A DNA stretch of 64,000 nt from Litsea cubeba. Taxonomy: Eukaryota > Streptophyta > Magnoliopsida > Laurales > Lauraceae. The notes beneath the pieces were generated by a model. The model was not told where the DNA came from and made no database searches. It was given only the letters and a program-made list of their open reading frames with translations. The first letter of the stretch is position 1; every line of letters starts with the position of its first letter. Position numbers and translations under genes: made by a program. Below, piece by piece: positions 1-11,689 of the stretch. The stretch covers positions 112,999,930-113,063,929 of the forward strand of contig CM022948.1 in NCBI GenBank assembly GCA_012931725.1. The letters run 5' to 3'.

Positions 1-1118
1 ACATCTACCAAGGTTTTGATGACACTTTTGGAGATAAAAACACCTTTTCTCGTGACATACAAGTAATTGATACATCTGTCCTATCAACCATGTGGCCATG
101 GTTGGGCACTTACCACCTATAACTATTAAAATTCATTAAATACAATGAATCATCCAATTCTCCACTTAAGAGAATGTTTTCTCATTTTTTTATAGAGTTT
201 TTACGATTTTTTTTTTACAACTTTCAGCTTTTAATTGGTTTTGGTTGTGACATCATCCAACTCACCCAGTCATACCAAACTTGGCCATTATGAGTCAACT
301 TGAGGATAACTGATTGGCTACATTGGGCATTGGGCATGCCCAAAACATCTCAAACAAGTCTTTCTTAATTTACCACCTCCATACTACCTCTAGATGCTCC
401 CAAATGCACTCATTTCTGATTCTATCTTTCCTAGTTTTACCACACATCCATCTCAACATTCTCATCTCTACTACTCATTTTTTTACATTTGATGCTTCCT
501 AATTGGCCAACATTCTGCCATGCTAATATATAGTTTGCAATCATCAATCAAAAATTAGTTGAGTGCCAATTCACGAGAGGCAGTGAGTGTCATTAGATTA
601 GATTGACCGTTAGGTGGGCCCCACCATCAAAAAGAGGTAAAGGCACTTATAAGTTTCCACACAAGCTTATTTGAGAATTTGCCTGTTGTCAATAGCAAGG
701 TTAAGAGTAAGATAAAATGGACAGGTGATATGGTAGTATCAGACGAAGGTTTGAGTTTGCTTGAGATATAAATTCACACACAGACAGACATATAAATGCA
801 TACATATATAGGAATGACACGGTAAACATGCCACATGATACAAAAAATTTCTCCAAGAACATTTACTGCTTTAGAATGGCTCGTAGATAAAAATGAAACA
901 GAAAAAATATATCTCTAACACATGGAGAGAAGAGATAAGTCGCGTTCTTGTATACATAAAATGATGACATTTTTATGTGTTGGTATCAACTCCAGATTAA
1001 AAACAAATTTAATGCATTATAATCAATTCAAAAACAAAAATTCATATTGACCATTGCATATCAAAAGGAATTCTTTAAATTAAACAAAAAGTTCAAACAC
1101 TGGTCGAAGTTGATATAC
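1..1118. other. A/T-rich stretch, probably intron 3 of QSOX
   Basis: I see no exon, RNA gene or complete mobile element here. It lies immediately downstream (minus sense) of QSOX exon 3, whose donor is at 1118-1117. The next QSOX exon, expected to follow the CxxC thioredoxin domain, was not found, so this is most likely the start of an intron longer than 1.1 kb. Confidence 0.5.
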
Positions 1119-4100
1119 CTTCAAAGCACAATCTACCCTTGTCATGAGTACAATCCCAGGATGAACTGCATGAGGACCATTGAAAAGCCTTGCAACCTTT
1201 TCATAATGAGGCTGCATACGTAATGCTCAAACAAGAACAACATTAGATAACTGAATGCATTAGGAGCTATTGCTATGACAATAAGCATAAAAATACCTTA
1301 TAATTTCTACATGCAGGACACCTGCAAAACACATCAAAAGATCAACATAGGATTAATTCTTTTTCTACCAGTGAACACATTAATTCTTTGAAGTTCAAAC
1401 GACAAATGAACACATAACCACACAAAGTAAACATGAGGTCACGAGCCCACCCATGATGACGGGAAGAATAAAAGGGCAGCCCAGTGCACGAGGTCCCGCC
1501 ACTGCGGGGTCTGGGGAGGGTCAGATGTACACAGCCTTACCCCCATAAGCCAGTAGGCTGTTTCCATGTTTCGAACCCATGACACCCAGATCGCAATGGA
1601 GCAACCTTAACGTTGCGCCAAGGCCCACCCTCATGATGACGGAAAGAATATTAAGCAAAAATACCATCATTTACTGCATAGATTAATTCAAACAACAAAT
1701 GGCAATCCTGTAACAATGAAAATATAAGCAACAGTTTCAGGAGTACTTCAACGACCTAGCAGGAAATCAAATTACAAAAGGGGAAGGGGGAAAGGACAAA
1801 AAACCTTTTTTTTTTTTTTTTTTTTTTGGGGTGGGTGGGGGGGAGGGGTTTGCATACAAGTGCACTCCAAAGTCCAAAAGAAGGAGCAAAACTTCAGGTG
1901 CTGAGAGAACTAGTCCCCACTTTAAATGTGAGCAGCATTTGGTGTGTGGTACTTGCCATTTTCTTTTGTCATTGCTGCCACTAAATCACCACCCTCAGTA
2001 CAGTATTGAGGTATGGGGGTGGGTGGGGGGTGGGTGGGGTGGGGGTTGGGTTTGCATACAAAACATAAAAGTGCACTCCAAAGTCCAAAAGGAGGAGCAA
2101 AACTTCAGGTGCTGAGAGAACTAGTCCCCACTTTAAATGTGAGCAGCAGAATTCTCCATACCTCAATACTGAGGGTGGTGATTTAGTGGCAGCAATGACA
2201 AAAGAAAATGGCAAGTACCACACACCAAATGCATAGCTTTTTCGATGCTTATTCAAATCGCCATGGATACCTATCCAATAGCGATTCCTTTTTTTATTTT
2301 CCTTTTCAAAAGAGGAACTTCTGTATGACTGTATGAAGAGTTTCAACAATCATGAATCACCTTTAATAATCAGATTTTAAATTCCCTTTGTTTGACATAA
2401 TTTCACCCTTTTAAGGAGAACATGTAACTCGGCTTTTAATTTCACCCTTAGATGTGTCTGCACCATCCATATAGGCTTCCCCAATTGTCATGAAAAATGC
2501 CTCCAATACCTGCAGTCACTGCAAATGCACTGACCCATCAAAGTTGAGCTAAGCCTTCTGGGGCAGGAATCTTCCAATCCAGGGATCACCCTGTATGCAT
2601 GGCTGGCAATTTACAGATGTAAACTACATTCCACTCATAGATGGAATGATTTGATGTTTGGATAATAGAAGGTGGGAAGATAGGATTCCACTCATAGATG
2701 GAATGATTTGATGTTTGGATAATAGAAGGTGGGAAGATAGGACGAAAATTAAAACTGTAGTCATTGTGCAACTTCCAATTGAACCAGACTTCAATGGAAC
2801 CTAGTCACTTATAATCTGATGAGGACACAGACCAGAAATATTGTCTGAAGGAGGTCTACTTGTAGGGTTTACGAACAGAATAGGGCAAATTAACCCATAT
2901 CACCACTGCAACTAGGCAATTAACAAACATGTGGTCGAATTTTTCCAGCTGGGATCTACATAGGTGACAGGACACAGAAGGGATCTATTAAGGGTAAAAC
3001 CTGGTTAAAGTAATCCCTCTTGGAAAGTTGACCAAGGAAAAGTCTCCACAGAAGAAATATAACTTGTGAAGGGATTTCTGTTTTCCCCATTTCCTTCCAT
3101 TGGTATTGAACCTAAATCAATCTTGGCTAAGTGGATTGATAAATTGCGTTAACGGAGCAAATGCCAGCTGGTTGAAACCCAACCCCCACCCCCAAAACAG
3201 CGGACAACATGAGTCATGAGTCATGAGTCATGACCCTCCAAAGGGATTCCAAGAATTTTGATGGAATCATTTATATTGGGGTGTTTTTTTTTTTTTTTCT
3301 TTTGTTGAATAGTAAAAAAAATTCTTGGAACCCATCGATCACTAAATATATTTATCTATTTACCGTCCCCCACCAACCACGTCAAGTTTTGGAAAAATAA
3401 TCACTGTACTTGAGAAGGTTTCTCCATAAAGGTGAAGTCATGATGATGTTGATTGCAGTTCCACAGGGTGGCACACCAGAGATATTTTTGGGTGAAAAGT
3501 CGGACCCATAAGGCCTACTACGGGTTTTGAAGGAAGCGTCAGATCATATGAGCCATGAAGGCCTTAGATCAGTTATCCAAACCCCTAATGGCAAGACCTC
3601 CATCCAGCACAGGAAGAGTAACTTCCCCAAAAGATATTGGTAAAAAGTTACTTCTACCTGATGCCAAAACAATTCCCATAGGAAACTTGTTTGAAGCAAA
3701 GTAATCTGCTTCTGAAATTTACTTGGAACACTTAAATGATTCATCCAGTAGATTGGAATAGCACTTGTAACAGCCTGGATCAACATTTTTCTACCAGCCA
3801 GTGACAAATTTTGTTCCTTTCCAAACCAATATTAGATGATGAATCTTCATTATGATTCCCTAAATATTAAAATGCAGCCTTTTAGAGAATTGTGACGTGG
3901 ACCCCAATTATAGAACCCAAGTTGTCGTGTTCTGTATTATACTAAATGTATCCTTAATACTGTTAACTGCTTGGCCTTGTGTAGCCTTAAAAAAGCATTA
4001 AATGAGATTTCTGATTATTAGGTCTCTGTTCTCCTCCTTTCGCATAGCTTACAAAATTGGCTTATTTATAGCCTTGATGGATTTACTGGAAGCACAAAGA

Positions 4101-4723
4101 AATAGAAGCATATCATCTGGATATTGGAGCAATCCTATTTCGGCTGAAATCTCAGCCTGTGCAGATTTGTGGCAAATTGAAATAATCCAATACATTAAAA
4201 ACCAAACAAAATCAGCTGAAAGCTCGATCTCGGGAGCCAGCTCCAAATGCATAGCCCTTGAGTTCCGTATCCACATCACCATGAATATATTCCGATCCAA
4301 TGGTGATTCGATAGACAAGAAACAGTGCCTCGATCCAACAAAGAAGTACAAAATCACAGCTTTTCAAAAGCAACTAACACAATCAGACAAAAAAGAAAAG
4401 AAATCTCCAACCGATCAAGAACTGCTCAGGAACTCAGCTCAAGAAACAAGATGAAATTTTCACATATGAAAACATCAAAAAAAAAGGAAAACTCGATCTA
4501 CTCACCAGTGAGCGAAGAACTCCACGATCGCAAAAGGAATCGAAGACTCTCTGAGAAATGGATCGAAGTTGGAGCTGTTCAGTTCAACAGCTACATCAGG
4601 GAGATCGGTGTCGGTGACCGCTCGCAGGATCGAACGGCCGGGATTTCTAGAGATCCCGATGCTGATTGCGAACGTAAGATCGAAACTTGCGAGGAGGAGA
4701 AGAAGAATACGGATTGGAGACAT
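1119..4723 (-). CDS. QSOX1: Quiescin sulfhydryl oxidase (QSOX), N-terminal part; gene continues beyond the left edge
   Basis: QSOX enzymes are FAD-dependent thiol oxidases of the secretory pathway and cell wall that put disulfides into proteins and pass electrons to O2. Three exons can be read: exon 1 4506-4723 (start ATG at 4723), a 25-nt mini-exon 2 at 1297-1321, and exon 3 at 1119-1211, all with GT-AG borders and matching phases. Exon 1 encodes a hydrophobic signal peptide (RILLLLLASF) and the start of a thioredoxin fold ending in EFFAHW. The mini-exon completes the redox site WCPAC and continues to RNYK; exon 3 gives PHYEKVARLFNG and MTRVDCALK, typical of plant QSOX. Intron 1 (1322-4505) is swollen by a SINE, an inverted repeat and a LINE remnant. 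The FAD/ERV domain must lie outside the window. The family assignment is firm; whether it is QSOX1 or QSOX2 is not decided. Confidence 0.9.
1471..1631 (-). mobile_element. Au-type SINE (tRNA-derived) in QSOX intron 1
   Basis: Read on the minus strand the element begins with a pol III box A-like stretch (TGGCGCAACGTTAAGG) and has a box B (GGGTTCGAAAC) about 45 nt further on, followed by the conserved SINE body (GGCTGTGTACATCTGACCC). It is flanked by a 19-bp direct repeat with one mismatch, catgatgacgggaagaata at 1452-1470 and 1632-1650, which is the target-site duplication. Family knowledge: Au SINEs are widespread in angiosperms and share this body. The nearly intact target duplication suggests a fairly young insertion. 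Confidence 0.85.
1811..2232. repeat. Direct plus inverted repeat with G-rich tracts, QSOX intron 1
   Basis: A segment of about 90 bp at 1850-1937 recurs in direct orientation at 2050-2148. The following 82 bp (1935-2016) is repeated inverted at 2156-2232, differing mainly by a 5-nt insertion. Both direct copies are preceded by G-rich runs (GGGGTGGGTGGGGGGG type) that could form quadruplexes. A poly-T run precedes the block at 1807-1827. The arrangement looks like a small foldback or a duplication-inversion made during DNA repair. Confidence 0.8.
2400..3840 (-). mobile_element. Degenerate LINE (non-LTR retrotransposon) 3' part in QSOX intron 1
   Basis: On the minus strand 3807-3650 reads LSLAGRKMLIQAVTSAIPIY, the hallmark of the thumb after the reverse transcriptase of plant LINEs. 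Near 3060-2940 follows a zinc-finger RVT-like stretch (LWRLFLGQLSKRDYFNQV, then a region with paired cysteines and FDHM). Near 2560-2490 an RNase H-like start (LNFDGSV, then AGIGGIF in another frame) can be seen. Reading frames are broken by stops and frameshifts, so it is a dead fragment. A 57-bp tandem duplication (2628-2741) lies inside it. Confidence 0.75.
2628..2741. repeat. 57-bp perfect tandem duplication
   Basis: The 57-bp unit starting attccactcatagatggaat occupies 2628-2684 and 2685-2741 with no difference that I can see. It lies inside the LINE remnant, so it post-dates that insertion and is recent. Confidence 0.9.
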
Positions 4724-5511
4724 CGAGAGAGAGATAGAGATGCAGAAATCCGACTTTCGAGATTCAATATTAGGATACGATTAGGGTTTTGGAAAGCACC
4801 ATGTCCGAAACCGTAATGAAGTCGATCTTGTGATCTGTTCGTTCTCTTTATTCAAAAACACCAAAAGCAATTTTTGGATCTTCGATCGAAGAAGGAGAAG
4901 ATTTGTCTATGAGATGAGATGCCTATCAAGCATTGGGCAGTCTCTCAGATTCTGAAAATCCAGCGAGTCACGCAAAATAACGTAACGAGTTGCCAATCGC
5001 CATTAAGTCGATCTGCAGGCCCCACGTTGGACGATAAATCGTACATTGTGGGCCCACATAAAGTGGATCATGGAGAAAGATGGTTGTGATCAGATGATCA
5101 CGACCGTCAATAGTGGCAATGAAATTTACAAAATTGAAAATCGTGAGACGGAAGCATTCTCCCAGAAAAGAAAAAGTTATTTCATTTTTTCCTAGGACTC
5201 TAAGGTGGATGGGGTCCGCATAGGATGCGCTGATCTTAGCCATTGACATTAGCTTCTCATAGGTTAATGGCCATTTAGTGCAAGTTTATTGTGTTAAGAT
5301 CTGATGATGACTTCTTTTTTTTCATTAGCCCAATGGCCAGGACATTGGAAATAAATGGCTCCCATTAGGATTGAAAACATCTGATTGATCTCATTCTCAC
5401 ATGGACTGGGCTGGGCTATACTTGGCTTCTATACAAACATAGGATGACAACTAAATGGAAGTTTTTGAGAAATTGCCAATTTAATAAAAAATAATATATG
5501 TGAGCACGTAC
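4724..5511. promoter_or_regulatory. QSOX leader and promoter region
   Basis: This is the region upstream of the QSOX ATG. The first 150 bp or so (minus sense) is CT-rich, as plant leaders often are, and contains an AAACCCTAA-type motif (plus attagggttttgg near 4780). I found no convincing TATA box. Beyond about 5000 it is unremarkable sequence. Confidence 0.4.
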
Positions 5512-5521
5512 TAAAGAAAAA

Positions 5522-5660
5522 CTGTGGCCTTTTGGTTAGTGTGCCGTTTTACAATATAAAATGCTGGAGTTTTGGTTAGTGTGCCAGTGCCGTTTTATAC
5601 ACAATATAAAATGCTGGAGTTTTGGTTAGTGTGCCATTTTACAATATAAATGCTGGAGTT
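5522..5660. repeat. Three-copy minisatellite, about 45-55 bp unit
   Basis: The phrase ttttggttagtgtgcc, followed by a variable gap and acaatataaaatgctggagt, occurs three times (starting near 5528, 5571 and 5619) with small length differences. It ends about 45 bp before the left edge of the eIF5-derived segmental duplication. Confidence 0.85.
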
Positions 5661-5706
5661 GGTGTATCGACAAGGACAGCTACAAAACACGTCCAATTTG
5701 AAATTC

Positions 5707-7456
5707 ATCTCTTTAACTCACCTTTTCATGAGTTCTCAAAACATACAGGTTCACAACCGTAATAAACTAGTGGCCGAAGACCCAAATTTAACCGTAAAAC
5801 AGATCAATGAATTGCAAACAAACACATCACCCTTTCTTTTACCTTGGAAATTAGGTTGCAACACTGCCTAGCACAATAGTTGAGCAAACCTCAAAACTCC
5901 TGTGATATATTTGCTGTCAGATTTATGTCATCAACACCTATTCAGTTACTCTTTTTTCTTTTATTTTGGGTAAAAGCACCTATTCAGTTACTTAGTGGAG
6001 TGAAAAAGAAGTAAATTCAATATGTCACTCCATGACAATGAAAGATATGAAAAATTGAGTAAATAAACAACCAACGCCTTTTAACTCACAAATTCATTGT
6101 CATAGTTGGGAAGTCTCTGTTCACGCATGTAATTTCATGATCAATACGTTGCATTTTTTTTATAACTCAAATCACAAGCATCCTAACTCAAGGTAGAGCC
6201 TAACTGGAACGCAATAGCAAAGTGACCTCGAAGCCCCTCACCAGCTGAGCTAGCCGCCAAGTGACCCCTCTCAAATATACAGTTATTATATTGGAAAGAA
6301 TAACAAAAGATGAAGAAAGGAACTCAACACATATATAGAGAGCAATATCAACTTAAAATCATAGAAAGCCCACCATTAAACTCAAGCATGACTTATGATT
6401 TATGAAAGCAACCAGACGATGACACTGACAATGTTCCATGCCAACCAGTAGGTACCTATCACCGATCATAGACACTCATAACAAAAACCAACAATGATAA
6501 AAGACTTCGTTCGGACAAAGAAACACTACTATAAATCTTCCACACCACAGCAGTATAAGTAAAGACACCAACAGAAGTGGACACAGAAACTAAAAGAGCT
6601 TCACGACAAGATGGATCCATCTTACTCCTCTTCTGATTCAGACTCAGCACTCTGAAGCCATTCTATGAAGGGTTTCATGTTCTTCCAAATCTGTGAGTTC
6701 TTGCCTTGCTTGCTTGCAATGCCTTGAACCAGCGCACTATGTGCTTTTCCTCTAATACATCACCATCATAGAGGACTTTGACGACTAGAGCCACCTCTTT
6801 CGTTGCACCAGCACCTGACTTGCTGCAGAAGGCTTCAATCGCATTGAGCAGATACATCTGTGACTGTTCATCCTGCATGGCAGTGGCAAGGTAATTCTTC
6901 TTCTTGCCCACCTCTTTGGCAAACCCTTTCTTAAAACCCTCATATAGGGCCTCAAAAAGGGCATTCATAACCTCCCGAGGGGAAGGAGACAATGATTGAA
7001 GGAACGGACCCTTTCTTAAGATAGCTTTTGATCTCCTCATAGGTTCAAACTTTGTTCCCAATTTCACCAGTGGATAAATCAGACTTCTTCTGTGGCTCAG
7101 GTTCTGCGTTCTTCTCTACCACTTTTTTGGATTGTTTTGCCTTCTCATCCTGCTCATTGGTATAACCATCTCAGCAGTAGCAGCACTCTTAACTGTTCCT
7201 GAATGCGTTGGCGGGCCGCCTCCAGTGAGGTAACAGTCTGCCACTGGACATATCATCATCATCATCGACATCAACCACTTCATTCTCGTCAGCCCGACTG
7301 CCACCAGCTGGTGAAGAATGATCCTCATCAGAGCCTCCCGCCGCCTTCTTTGTTATGGCAGCAACCTTTGAAGCCCCTCCTTGCGGGAAGCTGAGCCCTT
7401 CTTCTTCACCACCTCTTTTTTCAGCTTCTGCAGCTCCCCGTCAGCAGCCTCTCCTT
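5707..7456. repeat. Segmental duplicate of the eIF5 3' half and its downstream flank
   Basis: This stretch matches 31512-33200 in the same orientation over almost its whole length. It includes about 0.8-0.9 kb downstream of the eIF5 stop codon and roughly 0.87 kb of coding sequence. Because it includes sequence beyond the gene's 3' end and has no poly-A tail, it arose by DNA-level duplication, not by retroposition. The right edge is abrupt at about 7456, where the foldback element starts. Confidence 0.9.
6622..7456 (-). pseudogene. eIF5 pseudogene, C-terminal part only
   Basis: This is a copy of the 3' 60% of the eIF5 coding sequence, from the stop codon (6622-6624) back to a break at 7456 in the charged linker. 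It lacks the start codon, the GAP region and the zinc-binding domain. Compared with the intact gene it has a 4-nt deletion near 6720 (gccttgaacc for gccttccttgaacc), loss of about 20 nt near 7005, and further small indels near 7190-7260. Two short open frames (6675-7067 and 7116-7328) remain but no continuous frame. The W2-domain text LNAIEAFCSKSGAGATKEVA is still readable. It has no coding capacity for functional eIF5. Confidence 0.92.
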
Positions 7457-9445
7457 AGATAAGTCGGTTTAGGACACACATTGGCACATCTATATATCAG
7501 TGCATTTCAGTTTCAGTGGCTGTATTCGTAATGTCAGTGCTACGCTAGAGAAATCTATAGTTGTGATTAAACACAGAGAGAAATCTATAGTTACGATTAA
7601 ACTTGATAGCACAACCTAATGATGCACTGAATTGGCATTTTTCACACAATAATACACTTAGCACTTTTGGATTTGACTCTTTGATTTAATCATAAATTGT
7701 CTCCACTTCGTAGAGACATCAAGTGTGAATTAATGACAGCGTCCCTCGACCTTTCAAACCAAACAGTGAACTACCATTGACGTGATCCACTATTTCCATA
7801 ACTTTACATTGTTTAAGGCACTCAAACGATTTTAATGGTCTAAACATGTTGAGACTCTGAAAATTAACCCAAGATGCGCCACAGCAAGATGCGCCATAGT
7901 TCCACTAGTACAAATCGTAGATGATTTGATTTTTTTCCTTCATCCTTCACCTCGATACAACAAAGATATCCACCGATATGTAGGAACAACTATGACCTTG
8001 AAGAAATTTGGAAATTACCACGAAACAGTTGAAAAAGTTTCAATACATTACAATCAAAGAAGCAGCGCATGGAGGAAAGACTGTAAATGAAAACTAAACA
8101 AACCATAACCCTAACGAGTGTACTCATACCATACGTTATTCATAAAGTGCAAGTCTGTAGAACACGATATACGTAATACTCCCACATCATATCTTCTATG
8201 CATATGGGTGTATTGATATTATCAGGTTCCATGTTCGAAATGGGTCCCAGCAACAACAGAAAAAGGAGTAGAGAAAAAAAACTGATACACTACAAATCGA
8301 GAGAGAAGTGCATTTTTCCTGTCTTTGATTAATAGGTAACTGTGGGTTTTCTCTTGCAGAAATAGAGTGTATAGTAGTTTACGAATCCGATCCCCAACAA
8401 CTACTGGCGAGGGTCGTTCGACCACCTTTCTCTATAGGCAAATAATTCTCTCCCTCTATTTTTGTTTCTTTATTTTTTTATCTTTTATAAAAGGAAAATT
8501 AAAAGTATATTGTTTTATTGTAGATTCCAACACCTAGCTTATCAGATTTACAGGAAAACCCACTAACTAATGAGGGATACCGCATTGATAGTTACCATGC
8601 TTGTGGGTGCTGTAATTGGCGTCATGTTCCCATGCGTCTCTCTCACACGTACGATGGATCTGTGCCGCCGCCTCCAGTCGATCGTGTTGACGTATACCGT
8701 GTTCTACAGACTTGCACATTATGAATAACGTATGGTATGAGTACATTCGTTAGAATTTTGGTTTGTTTAATTTTTATTTACTGGAACTTTTTCAACTATT
8801 TCGTGATAGTTTCCAAATTTCTTCAAGGTCATAATTGTTCTACATATCGGTGGTTGTGTTGAGATGGATATTTTGTTGTATCCAGGTGAAGGATGAAGGA
8901 AAAAAATCAAATCATCCACAATTTGTACTAGTGGAACTGTGGCGCATCTTGGGTTAATTTTGTTTAGACCATTAAATCGTTTGAGTGCCTCAAACGATGT
9001 AAAGTTATGGAAATAGTGGATCCCATCAACGGTAGTTCACTGTTTGGTGTGAAAGGTCGAGGGACGCTGTCATTAATTCATACTTGATGTCTCTACTAAG
9101 TGGAGACAATTCATGATTAGTGCCAAGTGTATTGTGTGAAAAATGTCAATTCAGTGCATCATTAGGTTATGAAAGGCCATGTTAAAATTTTCTTTTGATT
9201 AACAAGTTTTCAGAAGTTTTACCTATGGATATCTGATATTTGGGCTTCTAACACAAGTTTTGATGGTTTCTTTTTATTTTCATTTACTCATTACAATGGT
9301 TATTTGGCTTCCGAACTTTTTATAGTAATTCACTCTGGCATGAATTGGCCAATATGGTCTAGCAGACATTGCGAATACAGTCACTGAAACTGAAATGCAC
9401 TGATATATAAATACACCAATGTGTCCTAGACTGACTTCTATAAAG
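7457..9445. mobile_element. Large foldback element with about 700-bp inverted arms
   Basis: The left arm (about 7457-8175) and right arm (about 8695-9445) are inverted copies of each other through most of their length. Examples are tttcagtttcagtggctgta at about 7508 against its complement near 9375, and catacgttattcataaagtg at about 8128 against its complement near 8720. The right arm carries an extra segment of about 190 bp (9175-9365). The outermost sequence is (a)agtcggtttaggacacacat on the left and its diverged complement on the right. The 520-bp centre (8176-8694) has no recognisable protein. It is probably a non-autonomous DNA transposon; the superfamily is unknown and I found no clear target duplication. 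Confidence 0.8.
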
Positions 9446-10548
9446 ACTAGATTTTCCCGATATGTATAAATTCACAAGTTTAGACTTAATTTTCTATAAA
9501 GCTTGCAACATTAATTACTACATTTAGTGGGAGGGAATAATCATGCGTAAATCTATTATTATCAATAGAGAGCCTATTTTAGTTATAATTGATCAAATCC
9601 ATGCATGGCCTACCGCTAGATTGATGAAAGTCTCAAATAACATGATCAATCTTCATGTGTATTGATTTGTGAGGTTTGATGCAAATTTTTCAAAAAGATA
9701 AAGAAAACTACATAAATGATATTACTAATATAAAAACTATGTTCTTTTGTTAGCTATATAAAGCATAAAGCAATGGATAACCCGTGTCAGTCAATCTAAA
9801 GGTTGATGTTGCAATCCTGATGCATAAGCCAAACGGCTATTCCTGCGAAATCCACAATGCCAATGTATCTGTCAATCCAAGCTAGCATCTTCAGGTGCAC
9901 TAGGGATTTTGCGTTTGGATAATATTTGGACGGGCTGAACCATGCTGGAATCTGAATTATCTCAATTACTGGATTGGTCTCAGAGGAAAAAAAAAGGATG
10001 TCAGTGTCAAGTTTGTCTGACTTGAGTTAATTGCTTTTTAATCTGATTTGTAAAAAATGACACAGATAATGAATATGAATATCATTAAGAGCCAATCTTT
10101 TTCTCTTAGTCTATCACCGACGCATGAAGAAGGGCAAGGAGAATATATCAGAAACACATACAAAGCCAATGAACAATTTAAGTCCCCGTTTGGATGCTTA
10201 TTATATGCAATTGATCATTGCAAATAATGAAAGGACTTTATAGTTTACGGTTTAAACAGGTGTAACTGAGTTTATCAAAACAGAAGTGAAAGGTTACACA
10301 ACTTGAGTGTCGCATATCCAATGGGTTTTAAAGGTGTATTTAGATGAACCACATATTGAAAGGTACAAATTGTGTAACAGGCATTTGGCTTGGTGCAAAA
10401 ATGAAATATCTGCATTGCATTCATTAGTGAGAATGGTATTTCCTCTCTGCCTTTATAACAAGAGATATTGTTGTCTTCCTTTTCTTTTTTGAATTATTTT
10501 TTACCTGGAAATTTTCACCTTAGGGTATTCGGAAAACAAAGAAAATAT
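9446..10548. other. Non-coding stretch, nothing recognised
   Basis: This is A/T-rich sequence without credible exons, structural RNA or a complete element. Only short chance open frames are present. Confidence 0.5.
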
Positions 10549-11263
10549 AGACTTTAAATATATCCATAAGGTCCTGGATACTGAATGTTTCCATTAAACT
10601 ATGTCTTTCGCTTATGCCAAGTGTACCCACCAACTTGTAGAAAAGCCCAAGAAGTCACAATTCAAAAGAAGGGAAAAGCAAAAAAACGATTGTGCTCTAT
10701 GAATGCTGTTGGCAGAATTAAGATGGTAAGATATTAACCTCACACAAAGTAAAGCATCTTCATCATATGAAAAGTATGCCTAAAAACAACTACCTTAAAA
10801 GGTCAACCAATACTTAGTACAGACCGAGTTAATTCCTTATCCAAGACTTCCAACATACACATAAGTGGATTTGGAATCAAGCTAGGTGTTTGAAATTAAA
10901 ACTTTAGACTTTAAATATATCCATAAGGTCCTGGATACTGAATGTTACCATTAAACTATGTCTTTCGCTTATGCCAAGCGTACCCACCAACTCGTAGAAA
11001 AGCCCAAGAAGTCACAATTCAAAAGAAGGGAAAAGCAGAAAAACGATTGTGCTCTCTGAATGCTGTTGGCAGAATTAAGATGGTAAGATATTAACCTCAC
11101 AAAGTAAAGCATCTTTATCATATGAAAAGTATGCCTAAAAAACAACTATCTTAAAAGGTCAACCAATACTTAGTACAGACAGAGTTAATTCCTTATCCAA
11201 GACTTCCAACATACACACATAAGTGGATTTGGAATCAAGCTAGGCGTTTGAAATTAAAACTTT
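10549..11263. repeat. 357-bp tandem duplication
   Basis: Unit 1 at 10549-10905 and unit 2 at 10906-11263 are direct copies beginning agactttaaatatatccata. They differ by only a handful of substitutions and 1-4 nt indels, so the duplication is recent. No coding content was recognised in the unit. Confidence 0.92.
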
Positions 11264-11689
11264 AGTTGCAGTTGCATTTGTATCCAATTAAAACCATGTA
11301 AAACACATATATTCCTCTTTTTTTCTAGTTCATTGTTATTTGATTTTGATCTTTTGAAGACTATCAACAATGGCAATGGTGAGGCCCGTATGTATAATCT
11401 CAGAATCATCTGATTTCCCCCACAACTGAGGGGGCATGCCCTGATAATTTCCAAATTAGATGATCCTGGCCATCTGATTGTTGGCTTGCAAATATGGATG
11501 ATAACAGCCATTGTTCCATGGCTAAAGAGGGCACAATAGGCTTATCTTCCACCAATAATAAGGTCATCATATAAACGATTCAGTGCCCATATAAGAAACC
11601 GGAGGAGTAGTACCTCACTTTTAGCACTCTGTTATGGCATTCATGTAATAAGAAGAGTTCAAAGCTTCAAAAAAGCTTTCACTCATAGA

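Noticed and set aside
3544..3807. Independent small gene
   Set aside because: The peptide is the post-RT region of a LINE with broken frames on either side.
6230..6265. tRNA-like box A (TAGCTCAGCTGG on the minus strand), also at 31938-31965
   Set aside because: No acceptor stem or box B in the right place. It is at most a tRNA-derived remnant and merely part of the duplicated eIF5 flank.
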